Shown: positions 8,415 to 16,004, numbered from the stretch's first letter. The stretch: 43,386 nucleotides of DNA from an uncultured Oscillospiraceae bacterium (GCA_944385365.1 CALWWW010000019.1:1-43386), one strand, 5' to 3'. Numbers and translations: made by a program. Notes: generated from the letters alone by a model not told the origin.

Positions 8415-9070
8415 CCGGCGACACCCTGCCCGTGGAGATTCTCACCTTGCAGCTGATTGCCAACGTCTCCCCGGACTTGGCCCGGCAGCTGGGTCTCGAT
8501 TCCCGCCACAAGTCCATCGGCCTCGTTTCCACCGACTGCGACGATGTGACGTATATGGCGCTGGACGAAGCGACGAAAAAGGCCGCCGTGGACGTGGTCT
8601 ACGCCCGCAGTCTCTACGCCGGGGCCGCCAACGCCTCCACCCGGCTGGCCGGTGAGGTCATCGGCATTCTGGCCGGACCCAGCCCGTCGGAGGTGACGGC
8701 GGGTTTGCAGAGCGCCGCCGATTTTCTCCGCTCCGGCGTGGGGTTCCGGACGGCCAACGATCAGGGGGATGTGGTGTATTTGGCCCACTGTGTCTCCCGG
8801 ACCGGCTCCTATCTGTCGAAGCTGGCGGAGATTCCCCAGGGCGAAGCCATCGCCTATCTGATTGCCCCGCCGGTGGAGGCCATGGTGGCGCTGGACGCGG
8901 CGCTGAAAGCGTCGGATGTCCGCATGACCGCCTTTTTCGCCCCGCCCAGCGAGACCAACTTCGCCGGTGGACTGCTCACCGGCACCCAGAGCGCGTGTAT
9001 CGCCGCCTGTGACGCCTTCGGGGAAGCCGTCCGGGCCGTGGCCGCCGCGCCGCAGAGCTATGGAGGATGA
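8411..9070 (+). CDS. eutL: Microcompartment shell protein EutL
   Basis: 219 aa starting [11 protein letters not shown] at the ATGA overlap with eutC; the open frame upstream is shadow. Tandem BMC-domain (circularly permuted) trimer-forming shell protein; EutL pores gate passage of larger molecules such as cofactors. Typical segments are [39 protein letters not shown] and [17 protein letters not shown]. The length matches the family. It ends in another ATGA overlap with eutE. Confidence 0.95.
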   Translation: MTGDTLPVEILTLQLIANVSPDLARQLGLDSRHKSIGLVSTDCDDVTYMALDEATKKAAVDVVYARSLYAGAANASTRLAGEVIGILAGPSPSEVTAGLQSAADFLRSGVGFRTANDQGDVVYLAHCVSRTGSYLSKLAEIPQGEAIAYLIAPPVEAMVALDAALKASDVRMTAFFAPPSETNFAGGLLTGTQSACIAACDAFGEAVRAVAAAPQSYGG

Positions 9071-10539
9071 GTATGGAACTGGACAAGGATTTGCGCTCCC
9101 GGCAGGAAGCACGGGAGCTGATCAAAAAGGCCAAAGCCGCCGCCGATGTTCTGGCCGGATTCAATCAGTCCCAGGTGGACCGGATTGCCAAGGCCATCTG
9201 TGACGCCGGTATGGCTCACGCGCAGGAGTTGGCGGAGCTGGCCTGCCGGGAGACGGGCTTCGGCAACGTCCCCGACAAAACCATCAAGAACCAATTCGCC
9301 GCCCAGACGGTCTATGACGCCATCCGCGACGAAAAGACCATCGGCATCATCGCCGAGCACCCGGAGCAGAAGCTGCTGGATGTGGGCGTCCCCGTGGGCG
9401 TCATTGCGGGCATCGTCCCGTCCACCAACCCCACGTCCACGGTGATCTACAAATCCATGATTGCCCTGAAGGCGGGCAACGCCATTGTCTTCTCCCCCCA
9501 CCCCAACGCGGCCAAGTGTACGCTGCGGGCCGTGGAGATCGTGGCCGAAGCGGCCAGACAGGCCGGATGCCCCGATGGAGCCATTTCCGCATTGCCCACG
9601 CCCACCATGGCGGCGGTGGAGGAATTGATGCGCCATGATCTGGTCAAACTGATTCTGGCCACCGGCGGCCCCGGCATGGTCAAGGCCGCCTATTCCTCGG
9701 GCCGTCCGGCCATCGGCGTGGGCGCGGGCAACGGCCCGGCCTATATCCAGCGGACCGCCGACGTGCCCAAGGCCGTGGCCGCCATTGTGCAGTCCAAGAC
9801 CTTTGACAACGGCACCGTCTGCGCCTCGGAACAGAGCGTCATTGTGGAGCAGTCCATGGAACAGACGGTCCGGGCCGAGATGCAGCGCCAGGGCTGCCAC
9901 TTCCTGGATAAACAGCAGGCCGACCGGCTGGCCGGATTCCTGTTCCGGCCCAATGGGGCCATCAACGCGGCGGTGGTGGGCAAGACGGCGGCGGAAATCG
10001 CCCAGCTGGCGGGGCTCAGCGGCGTGCCGTCCACGGCAAAAATCCTGGTGGCCGGCGCCAAGGAAGCAGGCCACGATCAGCCCTATTCCAGAGAGAAGCT
10101 CTGCCCCATCCTGGGCTTTTTCGTGGAGCGGGACGAGGACGCGGTTCTGGAAAAATGCTGTCAGATTCTCCGCAACGAGGGCAGCGGCCACACCTTTTCC
10201 ATGCACACCAAGGATGAAGCCGTGGTGCGGCGGTTTGGCCAGAAGATTCCCGTCTCCCGCTTCCTGGTCAATACTCCGGCCACCTTCGGCGGCATCGGCG
10301 CGTCCACCAATCTGTTCCCGGCCCTGACGTTGGGATGTGGAGCCGTGGGCGGCAGCTCGTCCTCCAACAACATCGGTCCTCTGGACCTCATCAACATCCG
10401 CCGCATTGCCTGGGGCGTCTCCGACGGCGTCCCCCGCACCAGCGGCAGTACTGCCGCCGCCCCCGTGTCCTCTGCCGCTGCCGTCACTGACGATATGGTG
10501 GAAGCGCTGGTCAACAAGATTTTGGCAAAACTGCAATAA
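9067..10539 (+). CDS. eutE: CoA-acylating acetaldehyde dehydrogenase EutE
   Basis: 490 aa. Converts acetaldehyde, CoA and NAD+ to acetyl-CoA inside the compartment. NAD-fold region with GVIAGIVPSTNPTSTVIYKS, and catalytic Cys252 in NGTVCASEQS. The catalytic domain ends near residue 455. A Ser/Ala/Thr/Pro linker follows (SGSTAAAPVSSAAA), then the amphipathic helix VTDDMVEALVNKILAKLQ, the hallmark of a C-terminal encapsulation peptide. In many proteobacterial EutE proteins this peptide is N-terminal, so the location here is a variant. Start ATG overlaps the eutL stop; a second ATG lies two codons on. eutM follows after 19 bp. Confidence 0.95.
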   Translation: MSMELDKDLRSRQEARELIKKAKAAADVLAGFNQSQVDRIAKAICDAGMAHAQELAELACRETGFGNVPDKTIKNQFAAQTVYDAIRDEKTIGIIAEHPEQKLLDVGVPVGVIAGIVPSTNPTSTVIYKSMIALKAGNAIVFSPHPNAAKCTLRAVEIVAEAARQAGCPDGAISALPTPTMAAVEELMRHDLVKLILATGGPGMVKAAYSSGRPAIGVGAGNGPAYIQRTADVPKAVAAIVQSKTFDNGTVCASEQSVIVEQSMEQTVRAEMQRQGCHFLDKQQADRLAGFLFRPNGAINAAVVGKTAAEIAQLAGLSGVPSTAKILVAGAKEAGHDQPYSREKLCPILGFFVERDEDAVLEKCCQILRNEGSGHTFSMHTKDEAVVRRFGQKIPVSRFLVNTPATFGGIGASTNLFPALTLGCGAVGGSSSSNNIGPLDLINIRRIAWGVSDGVPRTSGSTAAAPVSSAAAVTDDMVEALVNKILAKLQ

Positions 10540-10558
10540 GTAAAGGAGCGTTTACAAC

Positions 10559-10855
10559 ATGGCTAACACAAATGCACTGGGTATGATCGAAACAAAGGGC
10601 CTCGTCGGGGCCATTGAAGCCGCCGACGCCATGGTGAAGTCCGCCAACGTCCAGCTGGTGGGCCGCGTCCAGGTGGGCGGCGGTCTGGTCACCGTCATGG
10701 TCCGCGGCGACGTGGGCGCGGTGAAGTCCGCCACCGAGGCCGGCGCCGCCGCAGCGGAAAAGGTGGGCGAAGTGGTGTCCGTCCATGTGATTCCCCGCCC
10801 CCATGCCGAGGTCAACGGCATTCTCCCCTCCGGCAGCGAAGGCGGCGAGGCGTAA
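10559..10855 (+). CDS. eutM: Microcompartment shell hexamer protein EutM
   Basis: 98 aa, single BMC domain: [21 protein letters not shown]..., [32 protein letters not shown]. These hexamers tile the main shell facets and their central pores pass small substrates. It has the strongest ribosome site in the operon (AAAGGAG) and its own 19-bp gap, consistent with the need for many copies. Family-typical length. Confidence 0.96.
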   Translation: MANTNALGMIETKGLVGAIEAADAMVKSANVQLVGRVQVGGGLVTVMVRGDVGAVKSATEAGAAAAEKVGEVVSVHVIPRPHAEVNGILPSGSEGGEA

Positions 10856-10858
10856 GCC

Positions 10859-11575
10859 GTGGCGCTCTTTACGGAGAGCAGCGTCCAGGCCTGTATCCGG
10901 GTGAAGGACGGCCGCCGGGTGTTCTATCTGGGCCCCGGCGACCGCCTGACCCCGTCGGCACGGGAGTGGCTGCGGCAGGAGCGCATTGAGATCGTCCAGG
11001 GGGAGCAGCCCAAGCCCAAAACGTATGAGACCCTCTTCGGCGGGACATTGACGGAAAAGCCCGAGCATATGACCCATCTGCGGGGCAACATTCTGGTGTT
11101 CAAGGACCATCCCCGCATTGAGTTTCGGGGGCAGATCGACCTGTTGGAAGCGGAGTTGCTCCTGGCTCAGCGAACGGCCATGGACGATGGCCGGGAGGAT
11201 ATGGCGGACCATCTCCAGGAGATTCTGGACTTTGTCCGCAGTCTCATCCGGGCCGACGTGCTGGACGAGCCGGTGCAGCCCCTGCACATTCTGGGCCTGA
11301 CGGTGGAGGAATTGCGGGAGCGGAGCCACGCACCACAAAAATACTACGGTCAGAGCCATTTTATGCCCTCCCGTCACGACGCCCCCACCCTGCTGGCCAT
11401 CAACAAGGTCCGTACCGTCATCCGGCAGGCGGAGCGGGCGGCCTACAAAGCCTTTCGGGATGAAAACGGGGCAGTCAGCCGGGACGACATCATTTTGGCC
11501 CTGAACCGGCTTTCCAGCCTGTGCTGGATTTTGGAGATTCAACTGAAAGCGGAACAAAAGGAGGTGGAGCCATGA
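10859..11575 (+). CDS. eutT: Ethanolamine-type cob(I)alamin adenosyltransferase EutT
   Basis: 238 aa from a GTG start 3 bp after the eutM stop. Makes adenosylcobalamin for EutBC from cob(I)alamin and ATP. Family segments: LTPSAREWL at 30-38, MTHLRGNILVFKDHPRIEFRG at 71-91, LHILGLTVEELRERSH, LLAINKVRTVIRQAE and ALNRLSS near the end. The Cys-rich metal motif (HX11CCXXC) described for Salmonella EutT is not visible after the MTHL histidine, so this belongs to the non-Cys, Firmicutes-type branch. It overlaps pduL by 4 nt. Confidence 0.88.
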   Translation: MALFTESSVQACIRVKDGRRVFYLGPGDRLTPSAREWLRQERIEIVQGEQPKPKTYETLFGGTLTEKPEHMTHLRGNILVFKDHPRIEFRGQIDLLEAELLLAQRTAMDDGREDMADHLQEILDFVRSLIRADVLDEPVQPLHILGLTVEELRERSHAPQKYYGQSHFMPSRHDAPTLLAINKVRTVIRQAERAAYKAFRDENGAVSRDDIILALNRLSSLCWILEIQLKAEQKEVEP

Positions 11576-12177
11576 ATCTGGTGGAGCGCGTCACGGACGA
11601 AGTCTGCCGCCGCCTCTTTCTGGAGGTGGAAGCGTCGGGCCGTCACGTCCATTTGACGGAGGAGCAGGCCCAAACCCTGTTCGGCCACGGCCTAACCAAC
11701 GTGCGGCCCCTGTCCCAGCCGGGCCAGTACGTCTGTGCCGAGCGGGTGACGCTTGTCGGCCCCAAGGGCAAGCTGGAGCGGGTGGCCGTTCTGGGACCGG
11801 CCCGGAAGGAGGCCCAGGTGGAGGTCTCCCGTACCGACTGCCACACCCTGGGCATCGACGCCCCGGTGCGGCTCAGCGGCCATGTGGAGGGCACGCCGGG
11901 CATCACGCTGCTGGGGGACCATGGACAGGTGCAGCTGAACCAGGGCGTCATGGTGGCCCAGCGTCACATCCATATGACGCCGGAGGACGCGGCCCTGCAC
12001 GGTCTGAAAAACGGCGATACCGTCTCTCTGCGGTGCCTGTCGTCCCGGCCGGTGATTCTGGAGGGGGTGTCAGTGCGGGTCAGTCCCCAGTTTGCCACCT
12101 TCGCCCACATCGATCTGGACGAGGCCAACGGCTGCGGCCACAAAAAGGGGGACCTGGGGATGATTGTCCATGGTTGA
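11572..12177 (+). CDS. pduL: Phosphotransacylase PduL (EutD replacement)
   Basis: 201 aa, starting MNLVERVTDEVC at the ATGA overlap with eutT. Two PduL repeats with zinc-binding histidines: SGRHVHLT (His25, His27) and QRHIHMTPEDA (His132, His134). It converts acetyl-CoA and phosphate to acetyl-phosphate and recycles CoA inside the shell; acetate kinase would then yield ATP. The unrelated EutD/Pta is absent here. The N-terminal helix NLVERVTDEVCRRLFLEV resembles a luminal targeting peptide. Confidence 0.92.
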   Translation: MNLVERVTDEVCRRLFLEVEASGRHVHLTEEQAQTLFGHGLTNVRPLSQPGQYVCAERVTLVGPKGKLERVAVLGPARKEAQVEVSRTDCHTLGIDAPVRLSGHVEGTPGITLLGDHGQVQLNQGVMVAQRHIHMTPEDAALHGLKNGDTVSLRCLSSRPVILEGVSVRVSPQFATFAHIDLDEANGCGHKKGDLGMIVHG

Positions 12178-12652
12178 AGAACAAATCATCGAAGAGGTCC
12201 TGCGGCGTCTGGAGGTGACCGGCCCCCGCGCGTTGCTGATTGGGCAGCGGCCCGCCGACAGTCTGGGCTATGGGTTCACCAGCCATGCCCCCTATGACGC
12301 AGTGCTCATCGGCTCCCTGACGGCGGAACAGCTGCTGCATTTTTCCGACAGCCGGGTGCTGGACGCCCTGCTCACGGGGATGCCGGTCTATCTCTACGAG
12401 GGCGGTCTCACCTACCGCCGCCACAGCGCCACGGCCAACCGGGCGTTGTGGGGACGGCTGGCGGCGGCGGAACGGACGCTGCGCCAGTGGGGCATCCGGT
12501 TTTACGGCGGGAAAACCGGCGGCAGCGGCGGCCATACGGTCATCACCGCCGCCCGGGCCCGGCAGCTGCTGGCCCAGAACCAGCGGCCCCCGGCGGGGGC
12601 GGTGCTGACGCCCATGGCGCGGGAGCTATTGGAGGGGGGCGGGCTGTCGTGA
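12170..12652 (+). CDS. Conserved unknown protein of Firmicutes eut operons, candidate compartment cargo
   Basis: 160 aa from ATG 12170, overlapping the pduL stop by 8 nt and the eutN start by 4 nt, so it is fully embedded in the operon. The N-terminus MVEEQIIEEVLRRLE is an amphipathic helix of the type that targets enzymes to microcompartments. A short alpha/beta region follows, with RALLIGQRPADSLGYGF, YDAVLIGSLTAEQLLHFSDS and ALLTGMPVYLYEGGL. This resembles a Rossmann-like or flavoprotein-like half domain, but I recognise no catalytic motif. It could correspond to the uncharacterised eut-locus protein family known from Firmicutes; the assignment to that family is inference. Confidence 0.7.
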   Translation: MVEEQIIEEVLRRLEVTGPRALLIGQRPADSLGYGFTSHAPYDAVLIGSLTAEQLLHFSDSRVLDALLTGMPVYLYEGGLTYRRHSATANRALWGRLAAAERTLRQWGIRFYGGKTGGSGGHTVITAARARQLLAQNQRPPAGAVLTPMARELLEGGGLS

Positions 12653-12906
12653 AGATCGCCACGGTGCTCTGCTCCGTCTGGGCCACTAAAAAGTCCCCCG
12701 GCCTGCTGGGCCACCCGCTCCAGCTGGTGTCCACGGAGAACGGACAGCTGGTGGCCGTGGACCTGGTGGGGGCCGGTGTGGGAGACAAGGTGCTGCTGAG
12801 CTTCGGCAGCGCGGCCCGTATGGAAAATCCCCACGCCCCCGCCGACGCGGCCATTGTGGGGATACTCGACCAGTTGGAGGAGTTGGAATCGTATGTCCAT
12901 CAATGA
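12649..12906 (+). CDS. eutN: Microcompartment vertex pentamer EutN (CcmL family)
   Basis: 85 aa from GTG 12649, which overlaps the previous stop (GTGA). Sequence MKIATVLCSVWATKKSPGL, then LVAVDLVGAGVGDKVLL and DAAIVGILDQLE, typical of the EutN/CcmL fold. Pentamers cap the twelve vertices of the polyhedral shell. The next start (eutH) lies 14 nt inside its 3' end. Confidence 0.94.
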   Translation: MKIATVLCSVWATKKSPGLLGHPLQLVSTENGQLVAVDLVGAGVGDKVLLSFGSAARMENPHAPADAAIVGILDQLEELESYVHQ

Positions 12907-13978
12907 ACTGATTGTTTACCTCATGGTAATTTTCATGGTGCTGGGCGCGCTGGACCGGATGTTCGGCAATCGGTTCGGCCTGGGGCCCCAGTTTGAAGAA
13001 GGCATTCTGGCCATGGGCTCCCTGGCCCTGGCCATGATCGGTATTATCTCTCTGGCCCCGGTGCTGGCCAATCTGCTGCGGCCAGTGCTGGGCCCGGTGT
13101 TCCGGGTCTTCGGCGCGGACCCGGCCATGTTTGCCGGTTCCCTGCTGGCCTGTGACATGGGCGGCGCGCCTTTGGCCATGGAGCTGACGGAAAACCGGGA
13201 CGCCGCCCTGTTCAGCGGCATCATCGTGGGCAGTATGCTGGGCCCCACCATTGTGTTCACCATTCCCGTGGCCCTGGGCATCCTCAAGCCCGAGGATACC
13301 ACCTATCTGGCGAAAGGCGTGCTGGCGGGCATCATCACCATCCCCCTGGGCAGCTTTGTGGGCGGTCTGGTTGCGGGTTTCCCCATCGGCATGGTGGCCG
13401 TCAATCTGATTCCCATTGTGATTTTCGCACTGCTCATCGTTCTGGGCCTGTGGAAATTTGAATCGGCCATGATTAAAGGCTTTTCGATTTTCGGCCGCAT
13501 TGTCCTGGCGGTCATCACCATCGGCCTGGCCGCCGCCATCATCGAAAAGCTGACGGGCCTGGTGGTCATCCCCGGTATGGCCCCCATCGAGGACGGCATC
13601 ACCGTGGTGGGCGATATCGCCATTGTCCTGGCCGGTGCGTTCCCCCTGGTGTACGTCATTACCAAGGTGTTCCGAAAGCCCCTGATGAAGCTGGGCAGCC
13701 TGCTGGGCATGAACGACGTGGCCGCCGCCGGACTGGTGGCCAGTCTGGCCAATTCCATTCCCATGTTCGGCATGGTGGAAAAGATGGACCGCCGGGGCAA
13801 GATTTTGAATATTGCCTTTGCCGTGTCGGCGTCCTTTGTCTTCGGTGACCATCTGGGCTTTACGGCGGGCTTTGCCCCGGAAATGCTCACATCGATGATC
13901 GTGGGCAAGCTGGTGGGCGGCGTGACGGCCATTGCTGTGGCCCTGTTTCTGACGAAAAAGGAGGCGGCCCATGGATAG
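12893..13978 (+). CDS. eutH: Ethanolamine transporter EutH
   Basis: 361 aa starting MSINELIVYLMVIFMVLG after GGAGGAG; the 13 codons upstream are shadow of eutN. Roughly ten hydrophobic spans. Family landmarks are ALDRMFGNRFGLGPQFEEG, AGSLLACDMGGAPLAMEL, GSMLGPTIVFTIPVALG, LANSIPMFGMVEKMD and FVFGDHLGF. Facilitates ethanolamine entry across the cytoplasmic membrane. Overlaps eutN by 14 nt and eutQ by 8 nt. Confidence 0.96.
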   Translation: MSINELIVYLMVIFMVLGALDRMFGNRFGLGPQFEEGILAMGSLALAMIGIISLAPVLANLLRPVLGPVFRVFGADPAMFAGSLLACDMGGAPLAMELTENRDAALFSGIIVGSMLGPTIVFTIPVALGILKPEDTTYLAKGVLAGIITIPLGSFVGGLVAGFPIGMVAVNLIPIVIFALLIVLGLWKFESAMIKGFSIFGRIVLAVITIGLAAAIIEKLTGLVVIPGMAPIEDGITVVGDIAIVLAGAFPLVYVITKVFRKPLMKLGSLLGMNDVAAAGLVASLANSIPMFGMVEKMDRRGKILNIAFAVSASFVFGDHLGFTAGFAPEMLTSMIVGKLVGGVTAIAVALFLTKKEAAHG

Positions 13979-14390
13979 GGAAACCATACGCAATCTGGTG
14001 CTGGAGGTCCTGCGGGAGCAGGACGATTCCCAGCGGGTCCGGTCCATTCCCCTGCCCGCCCTGTCGGTCCGGCCCCAGGACCGGCTGGACACGGGCAATT
14101 CGGGAGACCATGTCTATACACGGGACCTGTTCACCCTGAACCAGAGCCCCCGGCTGGGGGCCGGGCTTATGGAGATGAAACAGACCACCTTTGACTGGAC
14201 GCTGACCTATGACGAGATCGACTACGTCATCGAGGGGCGGCTGTCCATCCACTGTGACGGCCGGACGGAAACCGCCGGTCCCGGCGAAGTCCTGTTGATT
14301 CCCAAAGGGAGCAAGATTCAGTTTGCGGCCCCGGACTTCGCCCGTTTTCTCTATGTGACTTACCCGGCCGACTGGCAGAGTTCGAGCTAG
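13971..14390 (+). CDS. eutQ: EutQ, cupin-type acetate kinase-like protein (short form)
   Basis: 139 aa, compared with about 230 in Salmonella, so essentially the C-terminal cupin domain plus a short leader. The leader MDRETIRNLVLEVLREQ is an amphipathic helix of the encapsulation-peptide type. The cupin part shows LGAGLMEMKQTTFDWTLTYDE, VIEGRLSIHCDG and GPGEVLLIPKGSKIQF. EutQ has been reported to have acetate kinase activity in Salmonella; whether the short form keeps it is uncertain. Last gene of the operon. Confidence 0.9.
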   Translation: MDRETIRNLVLEVLREQDDSQRVRSIPLPALSVRPQDRLDTGNSGDHVYTRDLFTLNQSPRLGAGLMEMKQTTFDWTLTYDEIDYVIEGRLSIHCDGRTETAGPGEVLLIPKGSKIQFAAPDFARFLYVTYPADWQSSS

Positions 14391-14414
14391 TCAAAACGCG
14401 GTTTTGACCGGCTC
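14384..14414 (+). other. Palindrome spanning the eutQ stop codon
   Basis: GAGC (14384-14387) and GTCAAAAC (14390-14397), loop GCG, then GTTTTGAC and GCTC to 14414. The eutQ stop TAG lies inside the stem. No T tract follows, so it is not a classical terminator. It may protect the 3' end of the eut transcript. Confidence 0.5.
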
Positions 14415-14474
14415 GAGCGCGACCGAAACGGTACGCCGGAATCGTCGGTACTGGGTTTGTCTTCATATAGATCG

Positions 14475-14502
14475 GCCCCGGGCAATCGCCCGGGGCTCTG
14501 TC
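14475..14502 (+). terminator. Probable terminator of the eut operon
   Basis: Nine-bp GC stem GCCCCGGGC, loop AATC, GCCCGGGGC at 14475-14496, then TCTGTC. The T tract is poor. The 3' arm also starts an 8-bp inverted repeat GCTCTGTC (14495-14502) with GACAGAGC (14530-14537), so two alternative folds compete. The 250 bp between eutQ and the next gene hold nothing else but a promoter. Confidence 0.5.
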
Positions 14503-14553
14503 TGTCAAAAAAACGCAGGCACTGCCGCGACAGAGCAGCAGGGGGTGTAGGAC

Positions 14554-14582
14554 TAGGCAAATCCGCAAAAGTATGGTATACT
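14554..14582 (+). promoter_or_regulatory. Promoter of the GerMN lipoprotein
   Basis: TAGGCA, 17 bp, TATACT; the -10 is preceded by GG. The ATG lies about 58 bp downstream with AAGGAGGG before it. Confidence 0.6.
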
Positions 14583-14639
14583 GACGGTGCAACAGGAACT
14601 TTTTTCCCAGTTTTCGACAAAACACAAGGAGGGATTTCC

Positions 14640-15278
14640 ATGAAATCCATATGGTTGCGCCTATTTGCGCTGGTGCTGGCCCTGGGCCTGCTGACGGGCT
14701 GCGGCGCTTCGCCCACGGCGGAGCCGGACGACGCGCCCACCAAGGACAGCGCGGCGGAGAAAGTGCCCACCGAGACCACGGAGGACAGCGACGACGTGCA
14801 GCAGGAGCTGGCCGAGGACGAGATTCCCGACATTGCCGTGGTGGAGGAGACGGAGGTCACCCTGTATCTGCCCAACGACAACGCCGACGGCTTTGAAACG
14901 GTGACCGAGACGGTCCAGGCCAATCCCCAGGGCATTGTGGATGCCCTGATTGCCCATGACGCCCTGCCCGAGGGCGTGACGGTCAACGACTTCCGCATGG
15001 AGAACAACGGCACCGAGACCACCGAGGGCGAGGGCGACGACGCCACTGTCAGTTATACGCCCGGCGACAGCCAGATTTTCCTGGATGTGTCCCAGGCCTT
15101 TGGGGACGCGGCAGCCACCACCGGCACTGCCGGAGAGACCATGCTCCTGGGCAGTCTGGTCAATACCATGCTGACCTATTACAACGCCGAAACGCTGACG
15201 CTGACCGTGGACGGGGCCGTGCTGGAAACGGGCCACAACGTCTACGATACCCCCTTTACCATGATGGAGCTGGAATAA
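14640..15278 (+). CDS. GerMN-domain lipoprotein
   Basis: 212 aa. Signal peptide with lipobox LLTGC (Cys21), so anchored to the outer face of the membrane. Residues about 22-75 are an acidic, Thr/Glu-rich linker. Residues about 78-205 form a GerMN domain: VTLYLPNDNADGF, NPQGIVDALIAHDALPEGVTV, ILDVSQAFG-like strand, GETMLLGSLVNTML and TLTVDGAVLETG. GerMN domains occur in the sporulation/germination protein GerM and in other lipoproteins, so a spore link is likely but not proven. Start chosen by AAGGAGGG spacing and the signal peptide. Monocistronic, bounded by its own promoter and terminator. Confidence 0.82.
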   Translation: MKSIWLRLFALVLALGLLTGCGASPTAEPDDAPTKDSAAEKVPTETTEDSDDVQQELAEDEIPDIAVVEETEVTLYLPNDNADGFETVTETVQANPQGIVDALIAHDALPEGVTVNDFRMENNGTETTEGEGDDATVSYTPGDSQIFLDVSQAFGDAAATTGTAGETMLLGSLVNTMLTYYNAETLTLTVDGAVLETGHNVYDTPFTMMELE

Positions 15279-15288
15279 CGTTTTTTTT

Positions 15289-15318
15289 GGGGCTCTCAGG
15301 AGCCCCAAAAATTTTTTT
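15289..15318 (+). terminator. Rho-independent terminator of the GerMN gene
   Basis: GGGGCTC, loop TCAG, GAGCCCC (15289-15306), then AAAAATTTTTTT. It is flanked on the left by T8, so it can work in both directions. Confidence 0.85.
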
Positions 15319-15328
15319 AAAAAACCTC

Positions 15329-15356
15329 TTGCATTTTCTGAAATTCGTGCTATAAT
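15329..15356 (+). promoter_or_regulatory. tRNA promoter
   Basis: TTGCAT, 16 bp, TATAAT, with a perfect -10, ending 19 bp before the tRNA. This is a strong constitutive-type promoter. Confidence 0.85.
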
Positions 15357-15375
15357 ATCAAAGCAGTCAAGCGAC

Positions 15376-15452
15376 GGAGGCTTAGCTCAGCTGGTTAGAG
15401 CGCCTGCTTCACACGCAGGAGGTCGATGGTTCGAGTCCATTAGTCTCCACCA
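15376..15452 (+). tRNA. tRNA-Val, anticodon CAC
   Basis: 77 nt with encoded CCA. Acceptor GGAGGCT pairs with AGTCTCC (one G-T wobble), D arm GCTC...GAGC, anticodon stem CCTGC/GCAGG with loop TTCACAC, so anticodon CAC decodes GUG. T arm has GGTTCGAGTCC. It is transcribed alone, with its own promoter and terminator. Confidence 0.97.
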
Positions 15453-15460
15453 AATAAAAA

Positions 15461-15488
15461 GACACACCGTATGGTGTGTCTTTTTTTT
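15461..15488 (+). terminator. Terminator after tRNA-Val (also serves the opposing gene)
   Basis: GACACACC, loop GTAT, GGTGTGTC (15461-15480), then T8; A5 on the left. The minus-strand minigene ends at 15491, so the hairpin sits at a convergent junction. A decayed copy lies near 16044-16061. Confidence 0.9.
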
Positions 15489-15490
15489 GT

Positions 15491-15730
15491 CTATTCCATT
15501 TTGGAGCCGCAATATGGGCAGTATTCGCCGGTGCTGCGGCCCAGGTGCTTTTCGCAGTAAGGACAGCGGTAAAACAGCAGATTAAATATGGAACCCCCGC
15601 ATAACACAACAAACCCCAGCACAATAAGCGGCGTACAGTTGAGCCACATCCCCAACAGCAGTATCATACAGCCGGTCACGGCAATTCCAGCAATCACTTT
15701 CCGGATCGTACGCGGCGATTCATACCACAT
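15491..15730 (-). CDS. Zinc-ribbon minigene 3 of 3 (membrane protein, 79 aa)
   Basis: N-terminus MWYESPRTIRK (basic, cytoplasmic), two hydrophobic segments about 12-30 and 34-52, then a C-terminal zinc ribbon with Cys 56, 59, 71 and 74 (RCPYCEKHLGR...YCPYCGSKME). GGAGGTGGCATT precedes the ATG. It has exactly the length and cysteine positions of its two upstream neighbours, so it arose by tandem duplication. Unlike the pair near 2800-3465, the ribbon is at the C-terminus. Function unknown. Confidence 0.75.
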   Translation of the reverse strand: MWYESPRTIRKVIAGIAVTGCMILLLGMWLNCTPLIVLGFVVLCGGSIFNLLFYRCPYCEKHLGRSTGEYCPYCGSKME

Positions 15731-15764
15731 AATGCCACCTCCTGTTGCAAGTCGAAGCGACGGT

Positions 15765-16004
15765 TTATTCCATTTTTTTGCCGCAATGGGGACAGTATGC
15801 GCCGGTGCTGCGGTCCAGAAATTCTCCGCAATGAGGACAACGATAGAACATAAAATGGATAACTACCGCAACGATCACCAGCAGTACCCCTATCACGGTC
15901 AATGCAGTCACTTCCATCATAGCGCCCGCCAGAGCCGGTACCGCTCCGACTGCAAACGTTCCAAATACGATTTTTCGGACGGTACGCGGTGAATCTTTCC
16001 ACAT
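15765..16004 (-). CDS. Zinc-ribbon minigene 2 of 3 (membrane protein, 79 aa)
   Basis: Starts MWKDSPRTVRK after AGGAGGTGGGACC; the open frame upstream is not coding. Two hydrophobic segments (about 13-29, 34-53), then a ribbon with Cys 56, 59, 71 and 74 in RCPHCG and CPHCGKKME. Alignment with the flanking copies is gap-free. Roughly half the residues match copy 3. Function unknown. Confidence 0.75.
   Translation of the reverse strand: MWKDSPRTVRKIVFGTFAVGAVPALAGAMMEVTALTVIGVLLVIVAVVIHFMFYRCPHCGEFLDRSTGAYCPHCGKKME

Noticed and set aside
15409-15624. 71-codon minus-strand frame ending ETNGLEPSTSCV
   Set aside because: The C-terminus is the antisense of tRNA-Val and is a well-known spurious prediction. 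The rest overlaps the zinc-ribbon minigene in another frame.
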